DNA of 41,673 nt from a virus, in IMG/VR virus record IMGVR_UViG_3300047362_000404, positions 1 through 41,673 of that record, one strand, 5' to 3'. The stretch's first letter is position 1. Every line of letters starts with the position of its first letter. Shown one piece after another: positions 31,973-40,535 of this stretch. A program made the position numbers and the translations under genes. Under the pieces are notes generated by a model. It saw only the letters and a list, made by a program, of their open reading frames with translations, was not told the origin of the DNA and did no database searches.

Positions 31973-32751
31973 TGATGGGTGGTCATTTTTACCATAAACG
32001 TATGCGCACTTGTGTTGCTTTGTTTGGGTCTATGTTCAACGATATGCATATACTAAGAACCGCGGCAAACGGTAAAGTATTGTCTCAGGTCAAATTACCT
32101 TTGACTTATGCACCTCGTAGAAACTTCATCTCACGACTAGAAGAGATGAGTAAGGGAGAACAGTCCGAACGTAAGGTCGCATTAAAGTTGCCTCGTATGT
32201 CCTTTGAGGTTTCTTCAATATCATATGATTCTGCCAGACAACTGCCAAAAGTAAATCAAGTAAGTGTAGAAAGTAAAATTAGTGGTAATCGTCAAGATGT
32301 GTTTTGTGGTGTTCCATATAAGATTGGTTTTGAACTAAACATTTATGCGAAGTCACAAGATGACGCGTTGCAGGTGGTAGAACAGATCTTACCATACTTT
32401 GCTCCGCAGTATTCCCTGTCGGTAAAACCATTCTCTGATTATCCAGAAATCAAGGAAGACATTCCTGTTACTTTAACAGGAGTCAATTTCTCAGATGACT
32501 TTGAAGGTCCGGTTGAACAAAGACGAACCATCATATACACTCTATCCTTTGATATGAATGCAAATTTCTATGGTCCAATAAAAACTGGCACAGAGATTCG
32601 CGAAGTAAATACAGAGCTTAACGCAATAGTCTCCGATATTGGAGATATAGATTTCCTAAGTAATGTACGTGTGACACCAGATCCGATTGACGTAAATTCA
32701 AACGGAGACTTTGGTTTTAATATAGAGATAACCGATGACAGACAGTCATAA
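31972..32751 (+). CDS. 15: Tail sheath stabiliser/completion protein gp15
   Basis: Terminates the tail sheath and tube and connects the tail to the neck. Seen: FYHKRMRTCVALFGSMFNDM near the N-terminus; VKLPLTYAPRRNFISRLEE (about residues 42-60), a well-conserved gp15 block; then a VPYKIGFELNIYAKSQDDAL segment and a beta-rich C-terminal half. Length 259 residues, close to T4 gp15 (272). The 3' end overlaps gp16 by 17 bases. Its codon use is a little AT-richer than the flanking genes. Confidence 0.88.
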   Translation: MMGGHFYHKRMRTCVALFGSMFNDMHILRTAANGKVLSQVKLPLTYAPRRNFISRLEEMSKGEQSERKVALKLPRMSFEVSSISYDSARQLPKVNQVSVESKISGNRQDVFCGVPYKIGFELNIYAKSQDDALQVVEQILPYFAPQYSLSVKPFSDYPEIKEDIPVTLTGVNFSDDFEGPVEQRRTIIYTLSFDMNANFYGPIKTGTEIREVNTELNAIVSDIGDIDFLSNVRVTPDPIDVNSNGDFGFNIEITDDRQS

Positions 32752-33121
32752 CCCCCCAACAATTATCACGGACGATGACCGAAAAAACTTTGTCCACGAA
32801 CAGGACTATGAGTACTCCCGTGATACCTACTATGATCTAATCGAGAAAGGTCGAGAATCACTTGACCTAATGATTCAGGTCGCGCGTGAATCAGAACATC
32901 CCCGAGCATTCGAGGTGTTGTCTAATATGATCAAGGACATCGCTAATGTCAACGACAAGCTGATGGAACTTAACAAGAAACAAAAAGAACTCTTGCAAGA
33001 CGACAAACCCAAAGAGAAAAACACCACGAACAATAATCTATTCATCGGGTCGACAACTGAACTCCAGCGTTTCCTATTGGGGGACAAGGATGAGAAGGTC
33101 ATAGACCAAGACGATGAGTAG
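32735..33121 (+). CDS. 16: Small terminase subunit gp16
   Basis: DNA-recognition and regulatory subunit of the packaging motor. A 128-residue acidic protein with a central helical hairpin (YDLIEKGRESLDLMIQVARE and FEVLSNMIKDIANVNDKLME, about residues 32-86), the coiled-coil core expected for gp16, followed by a polar linker and NNNLFIGSTTELQRFL near the C-terminus. T4 gp16 is longer (164). It overlaps gp15 by 17 bases and gp17 by 8, as in tightly coupled terminase operons. The assignment relies on size, helix plan and position. Confidence 0.85.
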   Translation: MTDSHNPPTIITDDDRKNFVHEQDYEYSRDTYYDLIEKGRESLDLMIQVARESEHPRAFEVLSNMIKDIANVNDKLMELNKKQKELLQDDKPKEKNTTNNNLFIGSTTELQRFLLGDKDEKVIDQDDE

Positions 33122-34733
33122 TTATAGTAAGAACTCCTATCTAGGTAATCCTCAGATTAAAAGAGATGGTGTCGCAGAAGAATGGGACGCCACGAAACTC
33201 CGTGAGTATAAGAAGTGCATGGAGGATCCTTCGTATTTCTGCAAACAGTACGTCAAGGTTATTCATCTAGACAAAGGTCTCGTTCCATTCAACCTCTACC
33301 CGTATCAAGAAGACATGTTTGATCACTTTGAGGACAACAGGTTCTCTATCGTCCTAGCGTGTCGACAGTCAGGTAAGTCTATCAGTTCGGTCGGATACAT
33401 TCTATGGTATGCCCTATTCCACCCAGAGAAGACTATTGCGATCCTTGCGAACAAGGGTGCAACCGCGCGTGAGATGTTGGCGCGTGTGACCTTGATGTTA
33501 GAAAATCTTCCTTTCTTTCTACAGCCGGGTTGTAAGGCTCTCAACAAAGGGTCTATCGAACTATCAAACAACTCGCGTATCGTTGCAGCGGCGACATCTG
33601 GATCATCCATTCGTGGTATGTCGGTTAACCTTCTATTCCTAGATGAGTTTGCGTTCGTTGAGAACGCGGCAGAATTCTATACGTCAACCTATCCCGTAGT
33701 ATCTTCCGGTGTAGACACTAAGGTGATCATTACATCAACCGCGAATGGTATCGGTAATACTTATCATAAGATCTGGGAAGGTGCCGTGCAAGGTGTAAAC
33801 GAATACAAACCCTATCGTGTAGATTGGTGGGATGTGCCTGGGCGAGATGATAGGTGGAAAGAGGAAACCATCGCGAATACATCCCAACTCCAGTTTGATC
33901 AGGAATTTGGGAATACCTTCTTCGGGACGGGTGACACATTGATCGAGGGTAATACCCTGCTAGATCTACGTGCGCGACAACCAATAAATCTATTGGAAGG
34001 TGGGGATCTCAAGGTATATGAGAAACCCATCAAAGATCATGAGTATATCATGACCGTGGATGTAAGTAAGGGTAGAGGACAGGACTATTCGACATTTACG
34101 GTAATCGATGTATCACAAAGGCCATTTAAACAAGTGGCTGTATATCGAAACAACAATATTTCTCCCTTGCTCTACCCGAGTATTATTTATAAGTATGCGA
34201 ATCTTTATAACGAAGCGTTATGTATTGTTGAAAATAATGATGCCGGAATATTGGTTGCAGTTGGTCTCTACCAAGATCTAGAGTATGAAAATATGTTCTT
34301 GGAATCCGCTATCAAGTCAGACGCTATCGGTGTAACGATGACTCGTAAAGTAAAACGCATCGGGTGTTCGTCTATTAAAGATATCTTAGAGAACAATAAA
34401 TTACAAGTAGTTGATGAAGAAACTATTCTAGAGATCTCCACATTTGTCTCTAAAGGAGTATCCTATGAGGCGAGTGATGGTAACCACGACGACTTGATGA
34501 TGAACCTAGTGATGTTCGGTTACTTCGTCTCCACCCAATCATTCGGTGACAACTTCGACATGAACATCAAGAACCTTTTGTTTGAAGAAAGGATGGCGCA
34601 GATCGAGGAAGACCTACCACCATTCGGCATCATCGATGATGGTAGAGATTTGGTCGAGGCACCGTCAACAGATGGCGCAGAATGGACGAACTTTCAGACC
34701 CCGTTCGATGCAAATTACGGTGAAAACTGGTAA
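33114..34733 (+). CDS. 17: Terminase large subunit gp17 (ATPase-nuclease)
   Basis: Packaging motor that translocates and cuts DNA. Seen: Walker A CRQSGKS at residues 83-89; Walker B VNLLFLDE at 171-178 (Asp177, catalytic Glu178); coupling motif IITSTANG at 205-212; C-terminal RNase H-like nuclease with Asp316 in MTVDVSKGRGQDYS, Glu373 in CIVENNDAG, and Asp459/460 in GNHDDLMMN. All expected catalytic residues are present; no intein or intron. Length 539 residues versus 610 in T4. It is the last gene of the gp13-gp17 unit; a late promoter follows the stop by 2 bases. Confidence 0.95.
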   Translation: MSSYSKNSYLGNPQIKRDGVAEEWDATKLREYKKCMEDPSYFCKQYVKVIHLDKGLVPFNLYPYQEDMFDHFEDNRFSIVLACRQSGKSISSVGYILWYALFHPEKTIAILANKGATAREMLARVTLMLENLPFFLQPGCKALNKGSIELSNNSRIVAAATSGSSIRGMSVNLLFLDEFAFVENAAEFYTSTYPVVSSGVDTKVIITSTANGIGNTYHKIWEGAVQGVNEYKPYRVDWWDVPGRDDRWKEETIANTSQLQFDQEFGNTFFGTGDTLIEGNTLLDLRARQPINLLEGGDLKVYEKPIKDHEYIMTVDVSKGRGQDYSTFTVIDVSQRPFKQVAVYRNNNISPLLYPSIIYKYANLYNEALCIVENNDAGILVAVGLYQDLEYENMFLESAIKSDAIGVTMTRKVKRIGCSSIKDILENNKLQVVDEETILEISTFVSKGVSYEASDGNHDDLMMNLVMFGYFVSTQSFGDNFDMNIKNLLFEERMAQIEEDLPPFGIIDDGRDLVEAPSTDGAEWTNFQTPFDANYGENW

Positions 34734-34735
34734 GT

Positions 34736-34743
34736 TATAAATA
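34736..34743 (+). promoter_or_regulatory. T4-type late promoter TATAAATA before gp18
   Basis: Perfect late box starting 2 bases after the gp17 stop and 67 bases before the gp18 ATG. It gives the abundant sheath and tube proteins their own late transcript. Confidence 0.85.
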
Positions 34744-34809
34744 GTGTTATTGACGATATTACTCCGTATTATGTTTAACTTATTATACCTTAACTAGAAG
34801 GATACAATC

Positions 34810-36201
34810 ATGGCTCTTATTTCACAGGCATCTCCGCATGTCCAGTTGAAAGAAATTGACCTGTCGGGAATTGTCCCAGCGGTCACTTCTACAACTGGCG
34901 CATTCGTCGGAGACTTCGCGTGGGGCCCTTCAAACGAACCAGTTCTTGTCGGTAACGAAGCAGAACTAGTTTCTAAATTCGGGTCTCCAAAGGACGGAAG
35001 TGATTCAAAGGATTTCCTTGCAGTCGCTCAGTTCTTAAAGTATTCGGGTAGTGCATTTGTAACTCGTGTAAATAACGGCGTTGCTGCAGCAGATGGTGTC
35101 ATCTCTGCAAAACATGTCGGCACGAAAGGCAATAAACTATCCGTAACAGTTACGGGCGTAAGCCCAGACTTATCGGTCGATGTTTCATATGACAATGAAT
35201 CAGTCGAATCATTTGACTTCCTAAGCGCAACGGTCGGTGACGAACGTTATGCAATCGAATACGTAAACCGTCGTTCCAATTGGATCTCTCTATCAGACGT
35301 GCCAGTAGCTGACACTTATGATTTACAAGACGGAACAGACGTTGCAGGTAGCAACATAGGTGCGATAGAAAGTGCATACGGCGATGTTGATCAAATTCAG
35401 ATCGACTTCATTTGTGTGCATAACGTCCCAAACAACCAAGTATCTAATGTTGTTCAAATTGCAGAAAATCGCATGGATTGTGTTGTTGTTGCATCACCAG
35501 ATCAAGCACCTTTCTCTGCGCAACACGTTGTTGACTGGGCAGTTACAAAACCTTCATCTTCATACCTAATCATGGACGGCAACTGGGTTCAGGTTTACAA
35601 CAAGTATGAAGACAAGTACGAAATGATCCCAGCATGTTCATCAACTGCGGGCATCATGGCAGCGTCTGACCTAGACTCTGCACCTTGGTTCTCCCCAGCG
35701 GGAACACGTCGTGGTCAGTACTTCGGTGTATCAGCACTTTCTTTCAACCCAACAAAGTCTGATCGTAACGCCATGTATGAAGCGAGAGTTAACCCAATCG
35801 TTTCTATGCCAGGACAAGGAACCGTACTATTCGGTGACAAGACTGCATTATCACGTCCATCTGCATTCGATCGCATCAACGTCCGTCGACTATTCCTAGT
35901 CATCGAACGTGCAATCGGTGAAGCAGCGAAACAGGTTCTATTCGAACTGAACGATGACTTCACACGCGCAGAGTTTACAAACATCGTAGAACCATTCCTA
36001 CGTGAGATTCAGGGTCGTCGTGGTATCACGGATTTCCGTGTAGTTTGTGACGATACAAACAACACGCCACAAATCATTGACCAGAATCAATTCATCGCGT
36101 CTGTCTTTATTAAGCCAGCACGTTCAATCAACTACGTCACTCTCAACTTCGTCGCGGTTCGTACCGGCGTCGAATTTGAAGAAGTTGTCGGCACTGTATA
36201 A
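34810..36201 (+). CDS. 18: Tail sheath protein gp18 (short form)
   Basis: Contractile sheath subunit. Seen: N-terminal ALISQASPHVQLKEIDLSG, then STTGAFVGDFAWGPSNEPV, both typical of gp18; and a C-terminal domain with RAIGEAAKQVLFELNDDFTR, IVEPFLREIQGRRGI and SIYVTL-like strands (SINYVTLNFVAVRTGVEFEE), the conserved contractile core. At 463 residues it is about 200 shorter than T4 gp18 (659). The missing part corresponds in size to the protruding, protease-resistant outer domains, so only the core fold plus a small domain appears kept. SD AGAAGG lies upstream. gp19 follows within 12 bases. Confidence 0.92.
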   Translation: MALISQASPHVQLKEIDLSGIVPAVTSTTGAFVGDFAWGPSNEPVLVGNEAELVSKFGSPKDGSDSKDFLAVAQFLKYSGSAFVTRVNNGVAAADGVISAKHVGTKGNKLSVTVTGVSPDLSVDVSYDNESVESFDFLSATVGDERYAIEYVNRRSNWISLSDVPVADTYDLQDGTDVAGSNIGAIESAYGDVDQIQIDFICVHNVPNNQVSNVVQIAENRMDCVVVASPDQAPFSAQHVVDWAVTKPSSSYLIMDGNWVQVYNKYEDKYEMIPACSSTAGIMAASDLDSAPWFSPAGTRRGQYFGVSALSFNPTKSDRNAMYEARVNPIVSMPGQGTVLFGDKTALSRPSAFDRINVRRLFLVIERAIGEAAKQVLFELNDDFTRAEFTNIVEPFLREIQGRRGITDFRVVCDDTNNTPQIIDQNQFIASVFIKPARSINYVTLNFVAVRTGVEFEEVVGTV

Positions 36202-36212
36202 GGAGATTGAAC

Positions 36213-36737
36213 ATGTCACTTAGAGTAGACGATTTTAAAGCAAAATTAAAGGGTGGTGGTGCACGTGCTAACTTATTCCGTGTCATCATGAACTTCCCCG
36301 CTTATGCTGGTGGAGATTCAGAACTAACTTCATTCATGTGTAAGGCATCACAGTTACCTGCATCAACGGTACCTGCAATTGATGTACCTTTCCGTGGTCG
36401 TGTCCTAAAGATTGCGGGTGACCGTACATTCGAAGACTGGAACGTAACGGTAACTAACGACACAGGTTTTGAAGTTCGTGACGCAATGGAACGCTGGATG
36501 AACGGCATCAATGGTCACAGTGCAAACTCAGGTCTAACAAGTCCTGTTGCATACCAAGCAGATATGACTGTAGAACAACTTGACAAAGACGGAAGCGTAC
36601 TAAAATCGTACACATTCCGTGGTGCATTCCCAATCAGTGTCGCATCAATTGAGTTATCATATGACTCAAACGACGCGATCGAGGAATTCCAAGTTGATTT
36701 CGCAATCCAATACTGGGAGTCAAATACCACTAGTTAA
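36213..36737 (+). CDS. 19: Tail tube protein gp19
   Basis: Inner tail tube subunit through which DNA passes. Start ATG 36213 (MSLRVDDFKAKLKGGGARAN) is preferred because AAGGAG at 36200-36205 is well spaced; an in-frame TTG at 36207 is poorer. Seen: ANLFRVIMNFPAYA, LTSFMCKASQLPASTVPAID and a C-terminal IEEFQVDFAIQYWES, all characteristic of T4-type tube proteins. Length 174 residues versus 163 in T4. Cotranscribed with gp18. A GC-rich hairpin follows. Confidence 0.93.
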   Translation: MSLRVDDFKAKLKGGGARANLFRVIMNFPAYAGGDSELTSFMCKASQLPASTVPAIDVPFRGRVLKIAGDRTFEDWNVTVTNDTGFEVRDAMERWMNGINGHSANSGLTSPVAYQADMTVEQLDKDGSVLKSYTFRGAFPISVASIELSYDSNDAIEEFQVDFAIQYWESNTTS

Positions 36738-36759
36738 AGGTATTATAAGTAAGTTTGAT

Positions 36760-36778
36760 GGGGGTGCCTTGCACCCCC
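36760..36778 (+). terminator. GC-rich hairpin between gp19 and gp20
   Basis: Perfect 8-bp stem GGGGGTGC (36760-36767) / GCACCCCC (36771-36778) with a 3-base loop, followed by TTATACTT rather than a full T run. Probably a partial terminator or attenuator between tube and portal genes. Confidence 0.65.
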
Positions 36779-36800
36779 TTATACTTGAACTGAGGATCTT

Positions 36801-38306
36801 ATGGCAGATAATGACTCAAACGTTTTCTCCGCATTCGGTTTCGAACTGAAGAGAGCGTCAAAAGAAAAAGATAAAAATAAAGTAACATCTATCGTCCCTA
36901 AAGTGGATGAGGATGGTGCTGGTTACGTCACCGCGTCAGGTTCGTACTTCGGACAGTATATTGACATGGAAGGCGGTTCTGCTAAGGATAATCATGGACT
37001 CATCGCTAAGTATCGACAAGTCGCGGAACATCCGGAAGTCGATGCTGCAGTTGAAGACATCCTAAACGAATCTATCGTTGCGGGTGAACTAGAATCTACT
37101 GTTGCGTTGAACCTAGACAAGGTCGACACCTCAGACAAAATCAAAAACACACTACTCGAAGAGTTCGGCAACATCGTTGCAATGTTGAACTTCGAGGAAT
37201 ACGGTCACGACATGTTCCGTTCATGGTATGTCGATGGTCGTCTATATCACCACCTTGTGGTTGACACATCTAATCCTAAGATGGGGATCCAAGAGATCCG
37301 TCCGATCGACTCTGCAAAGATTCGCAAGGTCAAAGAGGTGAAACACAAAACAGATCCAGCAACTGGCGCGAAGTTGGTAGACAAGGTAAATGAGTTTTAC
37401 ATCTACCAAGACAAAGGCGGTACAGGTACTGGTGTCAAGTTGACCTCTGATTCTGTTTCGTATATCACTTCAGGTTTATTGGACAACTCAAAGAAACGTG
37501 TCCTATCCTATCTACAGAAAGCAATTAAACCCGTAAACCAGTTGCGCATGATGGAAGACTCGTTGGTCATCTATCGTATGTCTCGCGCACCTGAGCGTCG
37601 TATCTTCTACATCGACGTGGGTAACTTACCGAAGGGTAAATCAGAACAATACATCAAAGACATTATGTCGCGTTACCGTAACAAGATCGTTTATGATGCA
37701 CAGACGGGTGAGATCAAGGATGACCGAAAGCACATGTCGATGCTTGAGGACTTCTGGTTACCACGTCGTGAGGGTGGTCGAGGAACAGAGATCAGTACAC
37801 TGCCAGGCGGTGAGAACCTTGGTCAGATCGACGACATAATTTATTTCCAAAAGAAGTTGTATCGTTCATTGAACGTGCCCCTATCGCGTCTCGAACAGGA
37901 ACAACAGTTCGCACTAGGTCGTGCGACAGAGATCAACCGTGATGAGGTTAAGTTTCAGAAGTTCATTGACAGGTTGCGACGTAAGTTTGCAAACCTATTC
38001 ACAGGTATTTTAAGAAAGCAGTTGTTACTGAAAGGTACATGTACTGAACAAGATTGGGAGTCGTGGAAGAACCACATCCAGATCGATTTCAACCGCGACA
38101 ACCACTTTGTCGAATTGAAGGAAGCAGAAATACTGCGAGAACGACTACAGACTATGGATCAGGTTTCCACATACGTAGGAGAGTACTTCTCACGTGAGTG
38201 GGTTATGAAGAACGTCATGATGTTCAATGATGAGGACATCGCAGAGATGGCGAAACAAGTCGAAGCTGAGAACTCAAACAGCGACGATATGGATGATGAT
38301 TTTTAA
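36801..38306 (+). CDS. 20: Portal vertex protein gp20
   Basis: Dodecameric portal that initiates prohead assembly and anchors the terminase and neck. Seen: N-terminal DNDSNVFSAFGFELKRA; AEHPEVDAAVEDILNESIVA (about residues 75-94), a strong gp20 signature; EDSLVIYRMSRAPERRIFYI (about 251-270); DFWLPRREGGRGTEISTLPG (about 315-334); and LGRATEINRDEVKFQKFIDR (about 373-392). Length 501 residues, near T4 (524). SD GAGGA lies upstream. It is followed at 12 bases by gp67, the T4 order. Confidence 0.95.
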   Translation: MADNDSNVFSAFGFELKRASKEKDKNKVTSIVPKVDEDGAGYVTASGSYFGQYIDMEGGSAKDNHGLIAKYRQVAEHPEVDAAVEDILNESIVAGELESTVALNLDKVDTSDKIKNTLLEEFGNIVAMLNFEEYGHDMFRSWYVDGRLYHHLVVDTSNPKMGIQEIRPIDSAKIRKVKEVKHKTDPATGAKLVDKVNEFYIYQDKGGTGTGVKLTSDSVSYITSGLLDNSKKRVLSYLQKAIKPVNQLRMMEDSLVIYRMSRAPERRIFYIDVGNLPKGKSEQYIKDIMSRYRNKIVYDAQTGEIKDDRKHMSMLEDFWLPRREGGRGTEISTLPGGENLGQIDDIIYFQKKLYRSLNVPLSRLEQEQQFALGRATEINRDEVKFQKFIDRLRRKFANLFTGILRKQLLLKGTCTEQDWESWKNHIQIDFNRDNHFVELKEAEILRERLQTMDQVSTYVGEYFSREWVMKNVMMFNDEDIAEMAKQVEAENSNSDDMDDDF

Positions 38307-38318
38307 GGAGTATATGTA

Positions 38319-38576
38319 ATGAGTGAAACAACTGAAAATTTAATCGGTGCTTTAGAGGTCGGAAATTTCACTTCTGCCGAAGAACTATTTAACACCATTA
38401 TGCAAGACAAGGTTCAAGATTCGTTAGACACCGAAAAGATTAGTGTTGCTAATCAGATTTTCAACGGTGTTGAAGCAGAAGATTTAGAAGTAACCGACGA
38501 AGAAATCGATGCGGCATTTGAGTCGGGTGATTTTGAGGAATATGTATTCGGACTTGATACGGAAGAACTCGAATAA
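38319..38576 (+). CDS. 67: Prohead core protein gp67-like
   Basis: Small acidic prohead core protein of 85 residues, needed with gp68 and gp22 for correct head shape. Seen: SAEELFNTIMQDKVQDSLD (about residues 19-37), which has the FNxxMQDKxxDxLD pattern of gp67-type proteins; then a strongly acidic C-terminal half rich in Glu/Asp. T4 gp67 is similarly small (80 residues) and lies directly after gene 20. SD AAGGAG precedes the ATG. Confidence 0.8.
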   Translation: MSETTENLIGALEVGNFTSAEELFNTIMQDKVQDSLDTEKISVANQIFNGVEAEDLEVTDEEIDAAFESGDFEEYVFGLDTEELE

Positions 38577-38600
38577 AATCGATGTTAAAAACTTTTCGTG

Positions 38601-38608
38601 TATAAATA
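38601..38608 (+). promoter_or_regulatory. T4-type late promoter TATAAATA before the gp68-position gene
   Basis: Perfect late box in the 50-base gap after gp67, 19 bases upstream of the ATG at 38627. An AAGGAGG ribosome-binding site lies just before that start. It should drive the prohead protease, scaffold and major capsid genes. Confidence 0.82.
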
Positions 38609-38626
38609 GACTAATAAGGAGGCAAG

Positions 38627-38824
38627 ATGAAAACTTTTCAAGAAATTCGTGAGGCAAAGGACAAGGTCGTCTTCAACAAGAAGATGTCTGGTTATCCTGT
38701 TGTCATTACTAAAGTCGCGAAAGGATTCCATCTAACAATTGACGGAGATTCTGTCGATACCTTTAAGTCGCAAAAAGAAGCGGAAACAACCGCAAAACAA
38801 GTCCTGAAGGACTTAGGAAAATAA
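38627..38824 (+). CDS. Small basic protein at the gp68 position, probable prohead core component
   Basis: A 65-residue basic protein (MKTFQEIREAKDKVVFNKKM at the start, SQKEAETTAKQVLKDLGK at the end) with a short beta middle (YPVVITKVAKGFHLTIDGDS). It occupies the slot of T4 gene 68 between gp67 and gp21 but is less than half the length of T4 gp68 (141), and I cannot confirm homology. Excellent ribosome-binding site (AAGGAGG). The overall plan, a beta hairpin followed by a helix, could equally be a small DNA- or scaffold-binding protein. Confidence 0.6.
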   Translation: MKTFQEIREAKDKVVFNKKMSGYPVVITKVAKGFHLTIDGDSVDTFKSQKEAETTAKQVLKDLGK

Positions 38825-38825
38825 A

Positions 38826-39485
38826 ATGAAGCTGATTAGCGAATTCGTAGAAAACGACATTGAATGCATCGTTGAAGCCAAAGAGAACGGCGAGAAGAAC
38901 TTTGTCATTGAAGGTGTATTCGCTCAGGCAGACAAAAAGAATCGTAACGGACGTATCTACCCAAAACCAATTATGGAGAAGGCGGTAAATACGTATGTTG
39001 AAAATCAAGTTAGCAAAAAACGTGCTGTTGGGGAACTCAATCACCCTGAAGGTCCGACTGTTAACTTGGATAAAGTTTCTCACCTCATTACTGACTTGAA
39101 ATTTGAAGGAAATGATGTGGTTGGAAAGGCACAAATATTGGATACCCCAATGGGTCAGATAGTGAAAGGTCTCTTAGAAGGAGGTGTTCAACTAGGTGTG
39201 TCAACTCGTGGAATGGGAAGTCTTGAGAGTAAAAACGGCGTAATGTACGTCAAAGATGATTTTATTCTTGCTACGGTAGATATCGTGCAAGATCCATCGG
39301 CACCGGAAGCTTTTGTTAATGGGATTATGGAAGGTGTGGATTGGGTCTGGAATAATGGAATCTTAGAACCTCAAGCTATTGAAGATATTGAGACTGAAAT
39401 TAAGCAAGCACATATCGCACATCGTCCTGAAGTGCAGATTCGTGAATTCAAGAATTTCCTCTCGTTAATCAAATCTAAACTATAA
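38826..39485 (+). CDS. 21: Prohead core scaffold protease gp21
   Basis: Serine protease that matures the prohead by cleaving scaffold and capsid proteins after (L/I)xE. Seen: GVFAQADKKNRNGRIYPKPI (about residues 30-49), the family signature; catalytic His73 in VGELNHPEGP; candidate third residue His86 in DKVSHLI; and nucleophile Ser126 in LGVSTRGMG. A CIVEA sequence at residues 14-18 could be an N-terminal self-processing site. Length 219 residues, close to T4 gp21 (212). The ATG is 2 bases after the preceding stop. Confidence 0.93.
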   Translation: MKLISEFVENDIECIVEAKENGEKNFVIEGVFAQADKKNRNGRIYPKPIMEKAVNTYVENQVSKKRAVGELNHPEGPTVNLDKVSHLITDLKFEGNDVVGKAQILDTPMGQIVKGLLEGGVQLGVSTRGMGSLESKNGVMYVKDDFILATVDIVQDPSAPEAFVNGIMEGVDWVWNNGILEPQAIEDIETEIKQAHIAHRPEVQIREFKNFLSLIKSKL

Positions 39486-39495
39486 AGGAGTCACT

Positions 39496-40524
39496 ATGAC
39501 TGATTTAAATCAAGCAGTAGAAAGTGAAATCCGCGATACTGAGATTGAGTCTAACGAAATCGTGGAGGAAACTCTCGAAGAAGCAGCACCAGAAAACAAA
39601 GATGCAGTCACTGAACCAGAAGCACAGGCTTCAGTTGACAAGGCATCCGATGCTGCTCCAAAGGCTACCCCACCAAAAACCAAGGCGGGAATGATCAACG
39701 CAATGCATAATAAGTTAATGACATCTAGTAAATCAGATGTTCAAGCTGCTTATAACAAGATGCATGAAGGTGTTGTAAATGCCGAAGACTTGGTAGCAGA
39801 AGAAGTGGACACTGCGTCCGAACTTGCTGCTATTGTTGAAGGTGAAGCGACTCTATCTGAAGAGTTCAAGAAAAAGACATCTGTAATCTTCGAAGCGGCT
39901 GTAAAGTCAAAGCTTTCAGAAGAGATCACACGTCTTGAAGAGAACTACGCGGTAGAACTTGCTGAAGAAGTCGAAACAATCAAAACTGACCTAGTCGGTA
40001 AGGTTGATTCATACCTAAACTATGTAGTTGAAACTTGGATGGAAGATAACAAGGTTGCTATTCAGAACGGTCTACGTACTGAAGTCGCAGAGTCTTTCAT
40101 GAACAACATGCGTGATCTATTCGTAGAATCATACATCGAAGTTCCAGAAGCCAAGGTCGACCTAGTTGACGAACTTGCAGGACAAGTAGAAGAGTTAGAA
40201 GAACGTCTAAACAACACTACTGGTGATGCAATTTCACTAGCTGAAGAACTTGAAACTTATAAGCGTAACACTATCATCGCTGAGGCATCACGTGATTTAG
40301 CAGATACACAAGCGGAGAAGTTAAAGGGTCTCCTAGAAAGCGTTGACTTTGAAAACGAAGAATCTTTCGTTGCGAAGGTTAACACTGTCAAGGAATCATA
40401 CTTCTCAAAAGAAATCCCAGAGCAACTTGAAGAATCTGTCGAAGAAACGACAGAGGAAGAAGTAGAGGTTTCATCTGTAATGGAGAATTACCTACACGCT
40501 CTTCGTAAAACCACTAAGCAATAA
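39496..40524 (+). CDS. 22: Prohead core scaffolding protein gp22
   Basis: Major scaffold filling the prohead, later degraded by gp21. A 342-residue, highly acidic, helical protein. Seen: an acidic/Pro-rich N-terminus; the conserved block ATLSEEFKKKTSVIFEAAV (about residues 117-135); then DSYLNYVVETWMEDNKVAIQ (about 171-190) and MRDLFVESYIEVPEAKVDL; and a coiled coil (QVEELEERLNN). (L/I)xE-A sites at IFE-A and IAE-A fit gp21 cleavage. Length 342 versus 269 in T4, the excess being mainly in the acidic ends. SD AAGGAG upstream. Confidence 0.92.
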   Translation: MTDLNQAVESEIRDTEIESNEIVEETLEEAAPENKDAVTEPEAQASVDKASDAAPKATPPKTKAGMINAMHNKLMTSSKSDVQAAYNKMHEGVVNAEDLVAEEVDTASELAAIVEGEATLSEEFKKKTSVIFEAAVKSKLSEEITRLEENYAVELAEEVETIKTDLVGKVDSYLNYVVETWMEDNKVAIQNGLRTEVAESFMNNMRDLFVESYIEVPEAKVDLVDELAGQVEELEERLNNTTGDAISLAEELETYKRNTIIAEASRDLADTQAEKLKGLLESVDFENEESFVAKVNTVKESYFSKEIPEQLEESVEETTEEEVEVSSVMENYLHALRKTTKQ

Positions 40525-40535
40525 GGAATAGTAAA

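Noticed and set aside
33114-34733. Intein or intron in the large terminase
   Set aside because: Walker, coupling and nuclease motifs occur at normal spacing with no interruption.
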